64,000 nucleotides of DNA from Euzebya pacifica (GCF_003344865.1 NZ_CP031165.1:5523910-5587909), one strand, 5' to 3'. Counted from the stretch's first letter, positions 36,993 through 45,916 are shown. A program made the numbers and translations. The notes: generated from the sequence alone by a model not told the origin.

Positions 36993-37563
36993 TGGACGCC
37001 TCGGACTCGAGGTGGGCCTCGAGGACGGCCATGAAGGCTCGCGACCACTCGGGGAGGTCGGGCCATCCGGTGCAGGACACGATCTTGCCGTCCACGACGT
37101 CCTTGCCCGCGCGGTAGATGGCCCCGGAGTTCACGATGTCGCTCTCCAGCGGGGGGTACCCGGAGGTGGTGCGTCCCGAGAGCAGGCCGAACGCCTGGGG
37201 CACCTGCGTGCCGTGGCAGATCAGGCCGATCGGCTTGTCCTCGTCGAAGAAGTGCCGCGTGATCCGCTCGCAGTCGGGGTCGAGGCGAATCCACTCGGGA
37301 GCCCGTCCACCTGGGATGACGATCGCGGCGTAGTCCTCGGGCCGCACGTCGGCGAAGGTGACGTCCACGGGCAGGTGTCGCCCGGGCCGCTCGGTGTAGG
37401 CATCCCACCCCTCCTCGAAGTCGTGGACGACCAGCTTGATCAGCTTCGGCGTGGGCGAGGCCACCACCGCGTCGTACCCGGCCTCGCGCAGCCGGAAGAT
37501 CGGGTACATCGCGTCGAGGTCCTCAGCGGCGTCTCCAGCGAGGATCAGCACCTTGGCGGGCAT
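36985..37563 (-). CDS. DJ-1/PfpI-family protein
   Basis: A 192-residue protein of the DJ-1/PfpI glutamine-amidotransferase-like fold. It starts AKVLILAGDAAEDLDAMYPI with the conserved acidic residue, has AAIVIPGGRAPEWIR, and the nucleophile elbow in IGLICHGTQVP with Cys at the reactive position followed by His. Members act as glyoxalase III-type lyases, deglycases or hydratases. It is the first gene of the minus-strand operon, has an AAGGAG site, and the GntR-type operator lies about 35-50 bases upstream of its start. A role in handling a reactive carbonyl intermediate is inference. Confidence 0.9.
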   Translation of the reverse strand: MPAKVLILAGDAAEDLDAMYPIFRLREAGYDAVVASPTPKLIKLVVHDFEEGWDAYTERPGRHLPVDVTFADVRPEDYAAIVIPGGRAPEWIRLDPDCERITRHFFDEDKPIGLICHGTQVPQAFGLLSGRTTSGYPPLESDIVNSGAIYRAGKDVVDGKIVSCTGWPDLPEWSRAFMAVLEAHLESEASNG

Positions 37564-37598
37564 GGCTCGGCTCCTTGAATCGACAATCGTTGACTTGC

Positions 37599-37614
37599 AG
37601 ATTGTTGACAATCT
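37599..37614. promoter_or_regulatory. GntR-type operator upstream of the catabolic operon
   Basis: AGATTGTTGACAATCT is an almost perfect palindrome: seven-base arms around TG. On the minus strand it contains TAGATT, a good -10 hexamer with TTGCGC 19 bases upstream, so a bound repressor would block the polymerase. The first 15 bases recur exactly at 38425-38439. Confidence 0.75.
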
Positions 37615-37684
37615 AGGAGCCGACTTTGTCCTCGCGCAAGACAAATTATGGATCGGCGACCGCCCGAGCCCGGACGACGTCGAC

Positions 37685-38380
37685 TCAGAGCGCGGGGAAG
37701 AGCACCTCTTCGTCACCCAGCTGCAGCACGACCGCTCGCCGCATGTGGCCGTGCACGAGGGCCAGTGCGGCCGCTTCGTCGCCGGACCGGATCGCCTCCA
37801 CGAGGTCCTGGTGCTGGGGGACGATCTCCGCCGGCACCGGGTACGCCGGCTTCAGCCGCATGAGACACATTCGTGTCTCGACGAGCAGCGTCGCGAACAT
37901 CCGGTCGAGGCGCTTGCTCCCCGACGCCGCCACCAGCGTCTCGTGGAACTGCAGGTCGACCCGCGCGATCCGCGTCCAGTCACCGTCCCGGGCGGCCACG
38001 GCCAGGTCCTCCGCAGCAGCTTCCAGATCCTGGAGGCCCTGCCCACCGCCAGCCATGATCAGCCTGACCGCTGCAGCCTCGGTGACCGCACGACACCGGT
38101 ACACGTCGAGCACGTCCTCCGGCTCGAGGGTCGCGACGAACACCCCACGCCCTCGGTGCGACACGAGCACGCCCTGGGCGACCAGTCGCTGCAGCGCCTC
38201 CCGGATCGGCCCACGGCTGACACCCAGCCGCTCGGCGAGGCGCGCCTCGGTGAGCTTGGACCCGGCCGGGATGCTGCCGTCCATGATCCCTTCCAGGATC
38301 TGGTCGGCGATGAGCGCGTTGGTCGGCGCCGCAGCAAGCGGCTGGAGGTTGTCGAAGGCGGTCACGGGCCGTACTCCCAT
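37685..38380 (-). CDS. GntR-family (FCD/FadR subfamily) transcriptional regulator
   Basis: A 231-residue regulator. The N-terminal winged helix includes ADQILEGIMDGSIPAGSKLTEARLAERLGVSRGPIREALQ (residues about 25-65), followed by RGRGVFVATL. The C-terminal FCD all-helical domain has LEAAAEDLAVAARDGD, FHETLVAASGSKRL and HQDLVEAIRSGDEAAALALVHGHM, whose His residues form the usual metal and ligand site. It lies between the two operator copies, one toward the pfpI operon and one in its own promoter region shared with the aldehyde dehydrogenase. The ATG at 38380 is chosen because GGAGG lies nine bases away; a GTG at 38386 is too close. Confidence 0.92.
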   Translation of the reverse strand: MGVRPVTAFDNLQPLAAAPTNALIADQILEGIMDGSIPAGSKLTEARLAERLGVSRGPIREALQRLVAQGVLVSHRGRGVFVATLEPEDVLDVYRCRAVTEAAAVRLIMAGGGQGLQDLEAAAEDLAVAARDGDWTRIARVDLQFHETLVAASGSKRLDRMFATLLVETRMCLMRLKPAYPVPAEIVPQHQDLVEAIRSGDEAAALALVHGHMRRAVVLQLGDEEVLFPAL

Positions 38381-38424
38381 TCGCACGCACCTCCGAGGAG
38401 CATCACCGAGGTACGGTCTTTAGT

Positions 38425-38439
38425 AGATTGTTGACAATC
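38425..38439. promoter_or_regulatory. Second copy of the GntR-type operator, between gntR and the aldehyde dehydrogenase gene
   Basis: AGATTGTTGACAATC is identical to the first 15 bases of the site at 37599. It holds a TTGACA -35-like hexamer for the plus strand and TTGTCA for the minus strand, so both divergent genes could be repressed from one site. Confidence 0.75.
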
Positions 38440-38499
38440 GTACAGGCGCTCTGCTTGGGTGAGAACTCGCCACCCTATCGCCTTGCCGAAAGCGACCCA

Positions 38500-39921
38500 G
38501 TGAACACCGTGCCCACGTCCGCGCCCGTCGGCGACGACCGAGTCGTCGTGCACAATCCCTTCGACGGCGCCGTCCTCGGACACGTGCCACGCCACGGTCC
38601 GGAGGACGTGGACCGGGCCTGCCTGGCCGCCCAGGACATGCTCGATGCCAACCTGCGAGGCCGCATCTTCCCCCAGCACGCGCGCGCGGCGACCCTCGAT
38701 CGTGCAGCGGCCCTCCTGGAGGCGCAGTCAGACGCGTTCGCACGTCTGATCAGCAGCGAGGCAGCCAAGCCCATCACCGCGGCAAGGGGCGAAGTGGCGC
38801 GCTGCATCGACACCCTCCGGTTCTCCGCGGCCGAGGCTCGTTCGCTGGTCGGGGAGATGGTGCCCATGGAGGCATCCGAGCCGGGTGCCGGCCGCCTGGG
38901 GTTCGCCCTGCGTGTCCCGCTCGGCGTCATCGCGGCCATCACCCCGTTCAACTTCCCGCTCAACCTCGTCGCCCACAAGGTCGCACCCGCCATCGCGGCG
39001 GGCTGCCCCGTCGTGCTGAAGCCAGCCCCCCAGACCCCCTTGACCTCGCTGCGGTTCGTGGCGCTGCTGGAGGAGGCCGGGATGCCGGACGGCTGGGTGC
39101 AGACGCTGACCGATGGCGGCCGCGAGGCCGGTGAGGCGTTGGTCAGCCACCCCGTGCCGCGCATGGTCACGTTCACCGGCAGCGTCGGGGTGGGCTGGGC
39201 CATCGCGGCGGCCGCCCCGAAGAAGCGGATCGCGCTCGAGCTCGGTTCCAACGCCCCGGTCATCGTGACGGCCGACGCCGACGTCGACCTCGTCGCCAGG
39301 AAGGTGCGCGCCGGCGGCTTCTCCTACGCAGGGCAGAGCTGCATCTCCGTCCAACGGGTCCTCGTGGACCGGACGGTGCACGCCGCGCTTCGCGATGCGC
39401 TGACCCTCGAGGTGAGCCAGATCGTCGTCGGGGACCCCGCGGCGGAGACCACCGAGGTCGGACCGATGATCTCCGAACGCGAGACCGAACGCCTGCGGGG
39501 GTGGATCGACGACGCGGCGGCAGCCGGGGCGACCGTGCTCGTCGGCGGGAAGGTCGACGACGGCATCATGCTGCCCACCGTCATCGACAACCCGCCCGCC
39601 GATGCCGCGCTGTGCCGACGGGAGGCGTTCGGACCGGTGGTCGTCATCATCCCCTTCGACACCCTCGACGAGGCGTTCGCCATCGCCAACGACACCGACT
39701 TCGGGCTGCACGCATCCATCTTCACCGACGACCTCGGCGTCGCCATGCGCGCCGTCCGCGAGCTGGACTTCGGCGGCGTCGTCGTCAACGACGTCCCGAC
39801 GGTCCGGGTGGACCAGCAGCCCTACGGTGGGGTCCGTGACGCCGGCAACACCCGCGAGGGACCGGCCCACACGGTGCGCGAGATGACCGAGCTGCGCTTC
39901 GTGTCCCTGCCCTTGGGCTGA
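38500..39921 (+). CDS. Aldehyde dehydrogenase
   Basis: A 473-residue NAD(P)-dependent aldehyde dehydrogenase. Core motifs are ITPFNFPLNLVAHKVAPAIA, VLKPAPQTPLTSL, FTGSVGVGW, the general base Glu in ALELGSNAPVIV, and the nucleophile Cys in SYAGQSCISVQRVL. The C-terminus has EAFGPVVVIIPFD and GGVVVNDVPT. Substrate class resembles lactaldehyde or succinate-semialdehyde-type members, but I cannot assign it. The start is uncertain: GTG at 38500 is used, GTG at 38509 and longer frames are possible. It is divergent from gntR and shares the operator. Confidence 0.92.
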   Translation: MNTVPTSAPVGDDRVVVHNPFDGAVLGHVPRHGPEDVDRACLAAQDMLDANLRGRIFPQHARAATLDRAAALLEAQSDAFARLISSEAAKPITAARGEVARCIDTLRFSAAEARSLVGEMVPMEASEPGAGRLGFALRVPLGVIAAITPFNFPLNLVAHKVAPAIAAGCPVVLKPAPQTPLTSLRFVALLEEAGMPDGWVQTLTDGGREAGEALVSHPVPRMVTFTGSVGVGWAIAAAAPKKRIALELGSNAPVIVTADADVDLVARKVRAGGFSYAGQSCISVQRVLVDRTVHAALRDALTLEVSQIVVGDPAAETTEVGPMISERETERLRGWIDDAAAAGATVLVGGKVDDGIMLPTVIDNPPADAALCRREAFGPVVVIIPFDTLDEAFAIANDTDFGLHASIFTDDLGVAMRAVRELDFGGVVVNDVPTVRVDQQPYGGVRDAGNTREGPAHTVREMTELRFVSLPLG

Positions 39922-39982
39922 CCCGCAGCTGCGATCACTCGCCTGACGAGGCCTGGCCAGTGTCCCGTCCTCGCCGGTGCGG

Positions 39983-42169
39983 TCAGCGCTCCTCGTGGGT
40001 GGAGTAGACCGGCGTGCCGTCGAGGTAGAAGACGACCTCGAGGTCGTCCGGCTTCGTCGTCGCTGCCGGCACGGCGTGACCGACCACTTCGCGGTCCGGT
40101 GTCGCAGCCATCCCCGGCGGTTCCGCACCCGTCACGCGCTCGTCGTCAGCGGAGGCGCCGGTCGTCGCGGCAGGGGCGGGCGGCGAGGCCGGACGCGCGG
40201 GCACGTCGAGGGTTGGCGTCCAGCGCCGGTCGACGTTCCGTTCGGTGGCCATCGTGGTGAGGATCCGGAACAGCGTGACGACGACCGCGACGACCACGAG
40301 GCTCTCGACCCGACCTGCGGACATGGCCGTCCACTCCACCACCCGGTCACGAAGGCCGTCGGGGATCCAGGCCACGGGCAGGGCGACGGGCAGCCGCGGG
40401 CCGAACATGCCGTACAGCACGAGCGCGGAGTAGCCGACGACCCGCGCGTACCAGTTGACCAGGCCGAAGCCGCGACGCAGCGCCCGTCCCTCCTCCTCCG
40501 CGTCCTGCCCGTCGGCCCGCAGGACCCAGCCATCGGGCAGCAGCATCGCCACGACGGTGGTCAGGAAGTCCTGCCGGTTGTCCCAGTAGCTGGTGTGGTC
40601 ACCGAGGATCGACTGGCGGTTGACGACCGACCGTGTGGAGAAGGCGCCGGCGGGCGCGCCGGCCGGCATCCGCAGCGCCCCGCCGGGGACCGGGTCCGAG
40701 GTCGCCCACAGGTCGGTCCAGCGCCGCAGCGACGCCGGCCAGGCCAGGTGGACCCGCAGGCCGTGCGCCGCCGCCGTGCGCTCCCGCTGCGACGTGGTGC
40801 TGTGTGGTTCCCCGGTTGCGCCGACGGGATCGGGCACGTCGCTGGTCCGCGCGTGCCGCCACAGCTGGACCGCGCCGACGAACATGGCCAACCCCACGAC
40901 GCTGACCAGCACCACCGCGGCGCGGTCCACGTCCATGCTCATCACCCCGATCAGCTGCCACCACCCGGCAACCATCGCCGCCAGCCCGGCAAGCGCCCAG
41001 CCGATCCCGGCGTGCAGCCACGGCCGCACACTGGCGACCCACCGGTCCATGTCGTCCGACGGGTCCCCACCGACGGCACGACCCAGCCGTCGCAGCAGCG
41101 GCTGGACGGAATCCAGCGACCACAGCCAGCGCACGAGCAGGAGGAGGAGCGCCGTTCCGAGCATCGGGACGAGCCCGAGGGCAACCACCTCTGCGGCGTC
41201 GGGGAGACCGGCGACGGCATCGCGGCTGACGACCCACCATCCAGCCGCGCCGGTCACGACCGACATGACGTAGGGGAGGGTGACGTACCAGGCGTCGCGG
41301 AGGGGAACGCGGATGCGCTCGACCTTGGTCAGCCCCTGCCCGAACGTCACCAGGTCCAGGGAGCGGGAGGGCGGCGTCCCCTCGGTCAGCGCGTAGTAGG
41401 TGACCGCCGCACCCTGGGAGTGGGCGAGCACGGTGATGGGTGCGTCCGGGCCGACGTCGGCGATCGCCGCCCCGATCGCCTGCTTGACCCGGTCGACGAC
41501 GAAGGCTCGCTGGACGTCGTTGGTGGTGATGTAGGCGGTGTCACCCACCGACGCGGCGACCAGCTTCTGCAGTCCCTTCGCCGGCCCCTTCACGACGGGG
41601 ACGAGGGCGACCAGTCCGAGGATCCACACGGCCGCGACAGCCAGCAAACCGGCGGCGGCGCCGAAGGTCAGGGCGAGCAGCATCACGGGCAGCAGCACGA
41701 TGGCCGCGATCGCCCGCATGATGCCGCGGAGGCGGACGGCCCACCCGTCACCGGACAGGTCGGCCAGGCTCTGCTCGGGCCAGACCATCACGAGGCTGAG
41801 CAGGTGGTGGCTGACGACCTTCGGCAGGATCGAGGCGGACCAGCGGACCAGCGTGCCGAAGGACGGCGGCCGAATGACGTCGGCCCAGAAGGCCTCGTAC
41901 AACCGCACGCGTGTGGTGACCGTGTCGACGCCGGCCGGGTGACCCAGCACCAGGTCGGCCCAGGCCGGTCCGTCGCCGTCGGCGTGGACCCGGTCGATCT
42001 GGGCGCGCAGGCCGTCGGTGTCCTCGACCCAGTCGAGGATGGCCTGGACCCAGCCGCTCAGCACGGTGCCCCGCTGCTGGCTGCCGATTCCGTGCACGAG
42101 CACGACCGCCCGGTCCGGGACGGCCATGCCGTTCGGTGGTGCGGTTCGGTCCTGGTCGGCCACGGGCAT
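39983..42169 (-). CDS. Large membrane protein with an alpha/beta-hydrolase domain
   Basis: A 728-residue protein. The N-terminal part has the hydrolase entry AVVLVHGIGSQQRG, and after two membrane helices (about residues 133-175) the nucleophile elbow ITVLAHSQGAAVTYY follows, then LDLVTFGQGL. Three or more further membrane stretches (around YVMSVVTGAAGWWVV, ALGLVPMLGTALLLLLV, AALAGLAAMVAGWW-like, and AAVVLVSVVGLAMFVGAV) interrupt the rest. The C-terminal 90 residues are Pro/Ala-rich and soluble. The catalytic Ser is clear; Asp and His partners are not certain. A lipase-like activity inside or at the membrane is likely; the substrate is unknown. Confidence 0.8.
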   Translation of the reverse strand: MPVADQDRTAPPNGMAVPDRAVVLVHGIGSQQRGTVLSGWVQAILDWVEDTDGLRAQIDRVHADGDGPAWADLVLGHPAGVDTVTTRVRLYEAFWADVIRPPSFGTLVRWSASILPKVVSHHLLSLVMVWPEQSLADLSGDGWAVRLRGIMRAIAAIVLLPVMLLALTFGAAAGLLAVAAVWILGLVALVPVVKGPAKGLQKLVAASVGDTAYITTNDVQRAFVVDRVKQAIGAAIADVGPDAPITVLAHSQGAAVTYYALTEGTPPSRSLDLVTFGQGLTKVERIRVPLRDAWYVTLPYVMSVVTGAAGWWVVSRDAVAGLPDAAEVVALGLVPMLGTALLLLLVRWLWSLDSVQPLLRRLGRAVGGDPSDDMDRWVASVRPWLHAGIGWALAGLAAMVAGWWQLIGVMSMDVDRAAVVLVSVVGLAMFVGAVQLWRHARTSDVPDPVGATGEPHSTTSQRERTAAAHGLRVHLAWPASLRRWTDLWATSDPVPGGALRMPAGAPAGAFSTRSVVNRQSILGDHTSYWDNRQDFLTTVVAMLLPDGWVLRADGQDAEEEGRALRRGFGLVNWYARVVGYSALVLYGMFGPRLPVALPVAWIPDGLRDRVVEWTAMSAGRVESLVVVAVVVTLFRILTTMATERNVDRRWTPTLDVPARPASPPAPAATTGASADDERVTGAEPPGMAATPDREVVGHAVPAATTKPDDLEVVFYLDGTPVYSTHEER

Positions 42170-42260
42170 CCCCTCTCCGCGCGACGTCCGTCGACGTCGA
42201 TCGCAGCGTACCCCTCGGCCGGTCAGCGACCGGGCGGCCTCGTCGCTGCCGCCGCCGCGG

Positions 42261-42560
42261 TCAGGTCACGAGTCGGCCGTCAACAACCATGACGCACGCG
42301 GCCTTCATCGTCCCGTCGGTTGCGACCCAACCGACACACCCGCTGTCGCGCGACCCGTTGACCAGGTCGACGGGACGCAGGTCACAGGCGAGGTGTGACG
42401 CGCCGTCGGCGACCGCGAGGGCGACCAGGCCACCGGGGGAGAGCCCGTCGGGCAGGTCATCGGCGGACTCGCTCATCGCCTCCTCCATGTCGCAGAACGA
42501 CAGGCCCGCAGCACATCCCTCGTCGAACACCCCACGCCACCATTCCTCGAACTCGTCCAT
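42261..42560 (-). CDS. Small protein of unknown function
   Basis: A 99-residue acidic protein beginning MDEFEEWWRGVFDEGCAAGL. It has five cysteines (16, 23, 59, 75, 89), no signal peptide and no membrane segment. SPGGLVALAVADGASHLACDLRPVDLVNGSRDSGCVGWV is the most ordered-looking part and could be a small beta fold. I do not recognise a family. It lies upstream of tadA in the same direction, separated by 56 bases after its stop side, and may be independent. Confidence 0.55.
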   Translation of the reverse strand: MDEFEEWWRGVFDEGCAAGLSFCDMEEAMSESADDLPDGLSPGGLVALAVADGASHLACDLRPVDLVNGSRDSGCVGWVATDGTMKAACVMVVDGRLVT

Positions 42561-42616
42561 GCCCCCATCCTCGCAGCGACGACCTGCGGCTGGCGCGCTC
42601 GCAGGTCCTCGGCCGG

Positions 42617-43906
42617 TCAGGAACCTGCTGTGCTGGCCGCGACCGCCGGCCGACCGTCCGGGGACAGGACGTCCCGAAGGGTCCGACCGGGTGGGAGCAG
42701 CCGTTCGAGCCGCTCCAACGACGGGGGGACCAGACCGGTCCAGCGCAGCGGTGTGCCCGGGCCGGCCGGGCGGGTGAAGATCGGTTCGGTGGCGAAGGTG
42801 TCGGCGACCGACGGCATGACGGCGACGATCTCGCGGACCTCCCGGCGTGGCCCGGCCCCGTCGCCACGGTCGTGCAGGTCGGTGTGCACCACGAGGTCGA
42901 TGGCGGAGGAGAAGACCTTGCGGACCAGCGACTCGGGCACGTTCTCGCCGGCCATGATCGCGGCGTTGGTGATGGCCTCCAGCGCGTCGCGCCCAGAGTT
43001 GGCGTGCACGGTGCACGCGAACCCACACCCCGCGTTGACCGCCCGGGTGAGCTCGAAGGCCTCTGCCCCTCTGACCTCCCCGACCACGAGCAGCTCACAA
43101 CGCATGCCGAGGCAGAACTTGAGGAGGTCGCGCAGGGTGATGGCCGACTCGCCGGACGCCGACGGTGGACGGGTCTCGTAGTACGACCCGTGCGTCAACG
43201 GGACGGTCAGCTCGCGGATCTCCTCGCAGACCCGCACGCAGCGTTCCGACGGCACCGCCCCGAGCAGCGCGGTCAGCAGCGACGTCTTGCCGGCACCGGG
43301 CTGGCCGGACACGAGCACGCTGGACCAGCCCTGCATGCACAGGGTCAGCAGGTCCGCGGCCGGTTGGGACAGCGATCCGGAGCCGACGAGGTCGGCCAGG
43401 CTGTGCCGTCGGCGGGTGTGGCGGCGGATCGTGGCCGACAACCCTTCGGCCACCGGCGGCACGGCGACCGACAGTCGCGCCGCGCCGTCCAGGACGCGGG
43501 CCTGCACCATCGGGTTGCGGGTGTCCAGGCTGCGGCTGGTCGGGGCCAGCAACCGGTCGACGACCGCGCGGTTCTCCTCCTCGGTGGTGGGCACGTCCAG
43601 CCCGTGCAGCCGGCCGGTTCGGTCCATCCAGGTGACCCGCGGCCCCTCGACGAAGATCTCCTCCACGTCGGGTGCGGCGAGGATGTGGGTCAGCGGCCCG
43701 TAGGCGGTGACGGACTCGACCAGCCGGGTCGCCATCTGCCCGACGTCGCGCAGCCGCGCCTCCGTCCCGATCTCGGCGTCGCGCTGGTACTCCGCGACCA
43801 GCCGGGCCACGATGGTGCGGACCCGGTCGGGCTGCTCGGCCGGGTCGATCCGGTCGGCGTCGAGGCGGTCCAGCAGCTGGCGTCGCAGCCGGTCGTAGGT
43901 GGTCAC
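42617..43906 (-). CDS. tadA: Tad pilus/secretion ATPase TadA (CpaF, GspE/VirB11 family)
   Basis: A 429-residue hexameric motor ATPase. The N-terminal domain has LTHILAAPDVEEIFVEGPR, then the N2 region ARLSVAVPPVAEGLSATIRRH. Walker A is GQPGAGKTS (201-209), Asp box ERCVRVCEEIREL, Walker B CELLVVGEVRGAEAF and the His box GFACTVHANSGRDAL. It powers Flp-type pilus assembly from the cytosolic face. The GTG at 43906 overlaps the tadZ stop (GTGA). The platform proteins TadB and TadC are encoded at 26.4-28.2 kb and the pseudopilins at 7.4-8.9 kb. Confidence 0.92.
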   Translation of the reverse strand: MTTYDRLRRQLLDRLDADRIDPAEQPDRVRTIVARLVAEYQRDAEIGTEARLRDVGQMATRLVESVTAYGPLTHILAAPDVEEIFVEGPRVTWMDRTGRLHGLDVPTTEEENRAVVDRLLAPTSRSLDTRNPMVQARVLDGAARLSVAVPPVAEGLSATIRRHTRRRHSLADLVGSGSLSQPAADLLTLCMQGWSSVLVSGQPGAGKTSLLTALLGAVPSERCVRVCEEIRELTVPLTHGSYYETRPPSASGESAITLRDLLKFCLGMRCELLVVGEVRGAEAFELTRAVNAGCGFACTVHANSGRDALEAITNAAIMAGENVPESLVRKVFSSAIDLVVHTDLHDRGDGAGPRREVREIVAVMPSVADTFATEPIFTRPAGPGTPLRWTGLVPPSLERLERLLPPGRTLRDVLSPDGRPAVAASTAGS

Positions 43907-45075
43907 GTCGATGCCCAGCCGCAGCCGGCAACGACCCTGGCGACCGCCGTGCAGAAGCGTCCGCGGTCGACCCGTTCGCCCTGCCATGCCGCCCGGGCGA
44001 CCCGACGGTCCTCCGGCACCGTGTGGACCACGTCGACGGTCAGCCCGCGACGGAGCTCGGCGATGGCCTCGTCGGTGGCCCACCGGTCCTTCCCCACCCG
44101 GTTGAGCACCACGTGGATGCGCTGGCCGTCGTGTGACGCGCCGGGGCCGGGGTGCACGCGGCTGAACAGCTCGATCGTCCGTGCGATGGCGATGGGCGTC
44201 GGGGCGGTGACCAGGACGAGGTCGGTGCAGGTCCGTGCCATGCCCAGCGCATGGCCGAACCGGGTTCCGCCGGAGCCCTCCACCACCTCGGGGCAGTGCC
44301 CGAGGTCCATGACCAGCCGTGACCGGTGACGCTGGAGTTCGCCCGCCAGCTCGCCCACGGCGCCCCTGGGCACGTTGGTCCAGTCCTGGCCGCTGGTCAT
44401 GCCCGGGAGGGCCTGGAGCGGGTGCCGTCGGGACAGCCTGTGCAGCCCGAGGGTGACGTCGGCGCGCCGGCGGGTCGCGTCGATGGCCCCCAGCAGGTTG
44501 GGCTGCAGCGCGAGGGCCAGCCGTTGCGCGTGGCACGGCGAGTGTTCGTCGAGGTCCATCAGGAGCGTGTGCCGTCCGGTGGTCCCGAGCACCGCAGCGA
44601 TCTCGATGGCCAGCTCGGAGACGCCGACACCGCCGGTCGGGCCGGTCACCCCGATCGTCATGGCGTCCCGGCGAACGGGCGGGTCGACCCGCGCAGCCGG
44701 CACCCCGGGGTCGGCCACCCGCCGTTGCCCGGCCAGCCCGCGGATGGTGCCGACCAGCTCGTCGGGGTCGGCGTCGGCGCTGACCAGCGCATCGACGCCG
44801 GCGTCGACGAGATCGCCCTTGCCCTGCGGGTCGTCGGGGTCGAACACGCCGAGCACCGCCCGTCCCGCCTCGTGCACGGCGGCGACGAGCGCGGGGGTGA
44901 GGAAGGAGGTGATGTCGTCGACGATCAGCACGTCGCACTGCTCGCGGCGGGCGTCGGCGTCGGTCAGCACGGTCGCCCGCACCACGATGCCGCCGTGGTC
45001 GGCGGCGTGGGCGTGCAACGTCGATGCCCACGCCCGCGGGGTCGCCGCGAGCACCACGAACGGGTCGTCGATCAC
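43903..45075 (-). CDS. tadZ: TadZ/CpaE-like pilus localisation ATPase with altered Walker A
   Basis: A 390-residue protein with an N-terminal atypical receiver-like domain (residues 5-115, CDVLIVDDITSFLTPALVAA) and a C-terminal MinD/ParA-like domain starting AMTIGVTGPTGGVGVSELAIEIA. The P-loop reads GPTGGVGVS where most ParA proteins have KGGVGKT, so both lysines are missing. LLMDLDEHSP and VMDLGHCPE resemble the following switch motifs. Such proteins direct Tad machinery to its site in the cell; loss of the lysines suggests weak or no ATP hydrolysis. Coupled to both neighbours by overlapping codons. Confidence 0.83.
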   Translation of the reverse strand: MIDDPFVVLAATPRAWASTLHAHAADHGGIVVRATVLTDADARREQCDVLIVDDITSFLTPALVAAVHEAGRAVLGVFDPDDPQGKGDLVDAGVDALVSADADPDELVGTIRGLAGQRRVADPGVPAARVDPPVRRDAMTIGVTGPTGGVGVSELAIEIAAVLGTTGRHTLLMDLDEHSPCHAQRLALALQPNLLGAIDATRRRADVTLGLHRLSRRHPLQALPGMTSGQDWTNVPRGAVGELAGELQRHRSRLVMDLGHCPEVVEGSGGTRFGHALGMARTCTDLVLVTAPTPIAIARTIELFSRVHPGPGASHDGQRIHVVLNRVGKDRWATDEAIAELRRGLTVDVVHTVPEDRRVARAAWQGERVDRGRFCTAVARVVAGCGWAST

Positions 45076-45731
45076 CCGCCGACCCCGCCCGCGGTCCGGA
45101 CGATGTCCAGCTCGGAGTCACGCATCGCCGTGGACAGGGCGATGGCGTCGTCCTCGTCGACCGACAGCACGATCGCGAGGCTGCTGCCGGACGCGAAGCC
45201 CTCCCCGCCCGTGGCCACGTCGAGCACCTCGGCGTCGTCGACGATCACCACGACGACGTCGTCGACCTCGGCAAGGACATCGACGACGTCCCCGGCAGCG
45301 ATGCCACCGGCGACGGCGCGGCTCGCGTCGATCGGGACGCTCATCGCCGCACGCGAATGGTCCGCCGCCGGGCGGAGGTCGCCGGCTCGCAGGAGGTCGC
45401 CCGCGGCCAGCCGCGTGGTGGTGACCGTGCCCGACAGCTCGGCCCCCATCCGCGCCGGGGTCACGAGGTGCAACCGGTCGGGGTCGTCCACCGCCAGCGA
45501 CACGACGGTCGTGGCGAGCTGCCCGACTGGCGTGCCCGGCGGGGTGTCGACGGCGACCGCCAGCACCTCGACCCCGTCCGTGGTGCCACCCAGGGCGGCG
45601 AGGTTGGCGACGGCGGCGACGAGGCCGGCCACGACCATCAGCGCCCAGCCCCGATGCACCCGCGGGCCGGATGAGGGGGGCCGGCCCGCGGGTGCGGGTG
45701 CTGTGGTGGTCCGGTCGATCTGCTGGGTCAC
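45072..45731 (-). CDS. CpaB/RcpC-like SAF-domain protein
   Basis: A 219-residue protein with a cytosolic Pro-rich N-terminus, one membrane helix (ALMVVAGLVAAVANLAALGG) and an SAF domain (VEVLAVAVDTPPGTPVGQL, TTTRLAAGDLLRAGDLRPA), followed by the extracytoplasmic SVPIDASRAVAGGIAAGDVVDVLA motif of the CpaB/RcpC family. It is expected at the outer face of the membrane, stabilising the Tad pilus channel. It is the first gene of the cpaB-tadZ-tadA unit. Confidence 0.85.
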   Translation of the reverse strand: MTQQIDRTTTAPAPAGRPPSSGPRVHRGWALMVVAGLVAAVANLAALGGTTDGVEVLAVAVDTPPGTPVGQLATTVVSLAVDDPDRLHLVTPARMGAELSGTVTTTRLAAGDLLRAGDLRPAADHSRAAMSVPIDASRAVAGGIAAGDVVDVLAEVDDVVVVIVDDAEVLDVATGGEGFASGSSLAIVLSVDEDDAIALSTAMRDSELDIVRTAGGVGG

Positions 45732-45841
45732 GGCGATGGTCGTTCCTCGGCCGGGATCCCGACCGTCGGAGGCGACGCTACGGCCCCAGCGGGGACCCAG
45801 CGGCAGACCCAGAACCGACGCACGAGAATCCTCCCCTCGGG

Positions 45842-45850
45842 TGTGGAAAA
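45842..45850 (-). promoter_or_regulatory. DnaA-box-like sequence
   Basis: TTTTCCACA on the minus strand (one change from TTATCCACA). It lies about 70 bases upstream of the small HTH gene. A single weak match, so chance is possible. Confidence 0.25.
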
Positions 45851-45916
45851 CTCCCGTTGACCCACCCCGTCACCGCTAGACTCGCCCCGAACACCCCCGA
45901 CTTCGAGGAGGCCACG

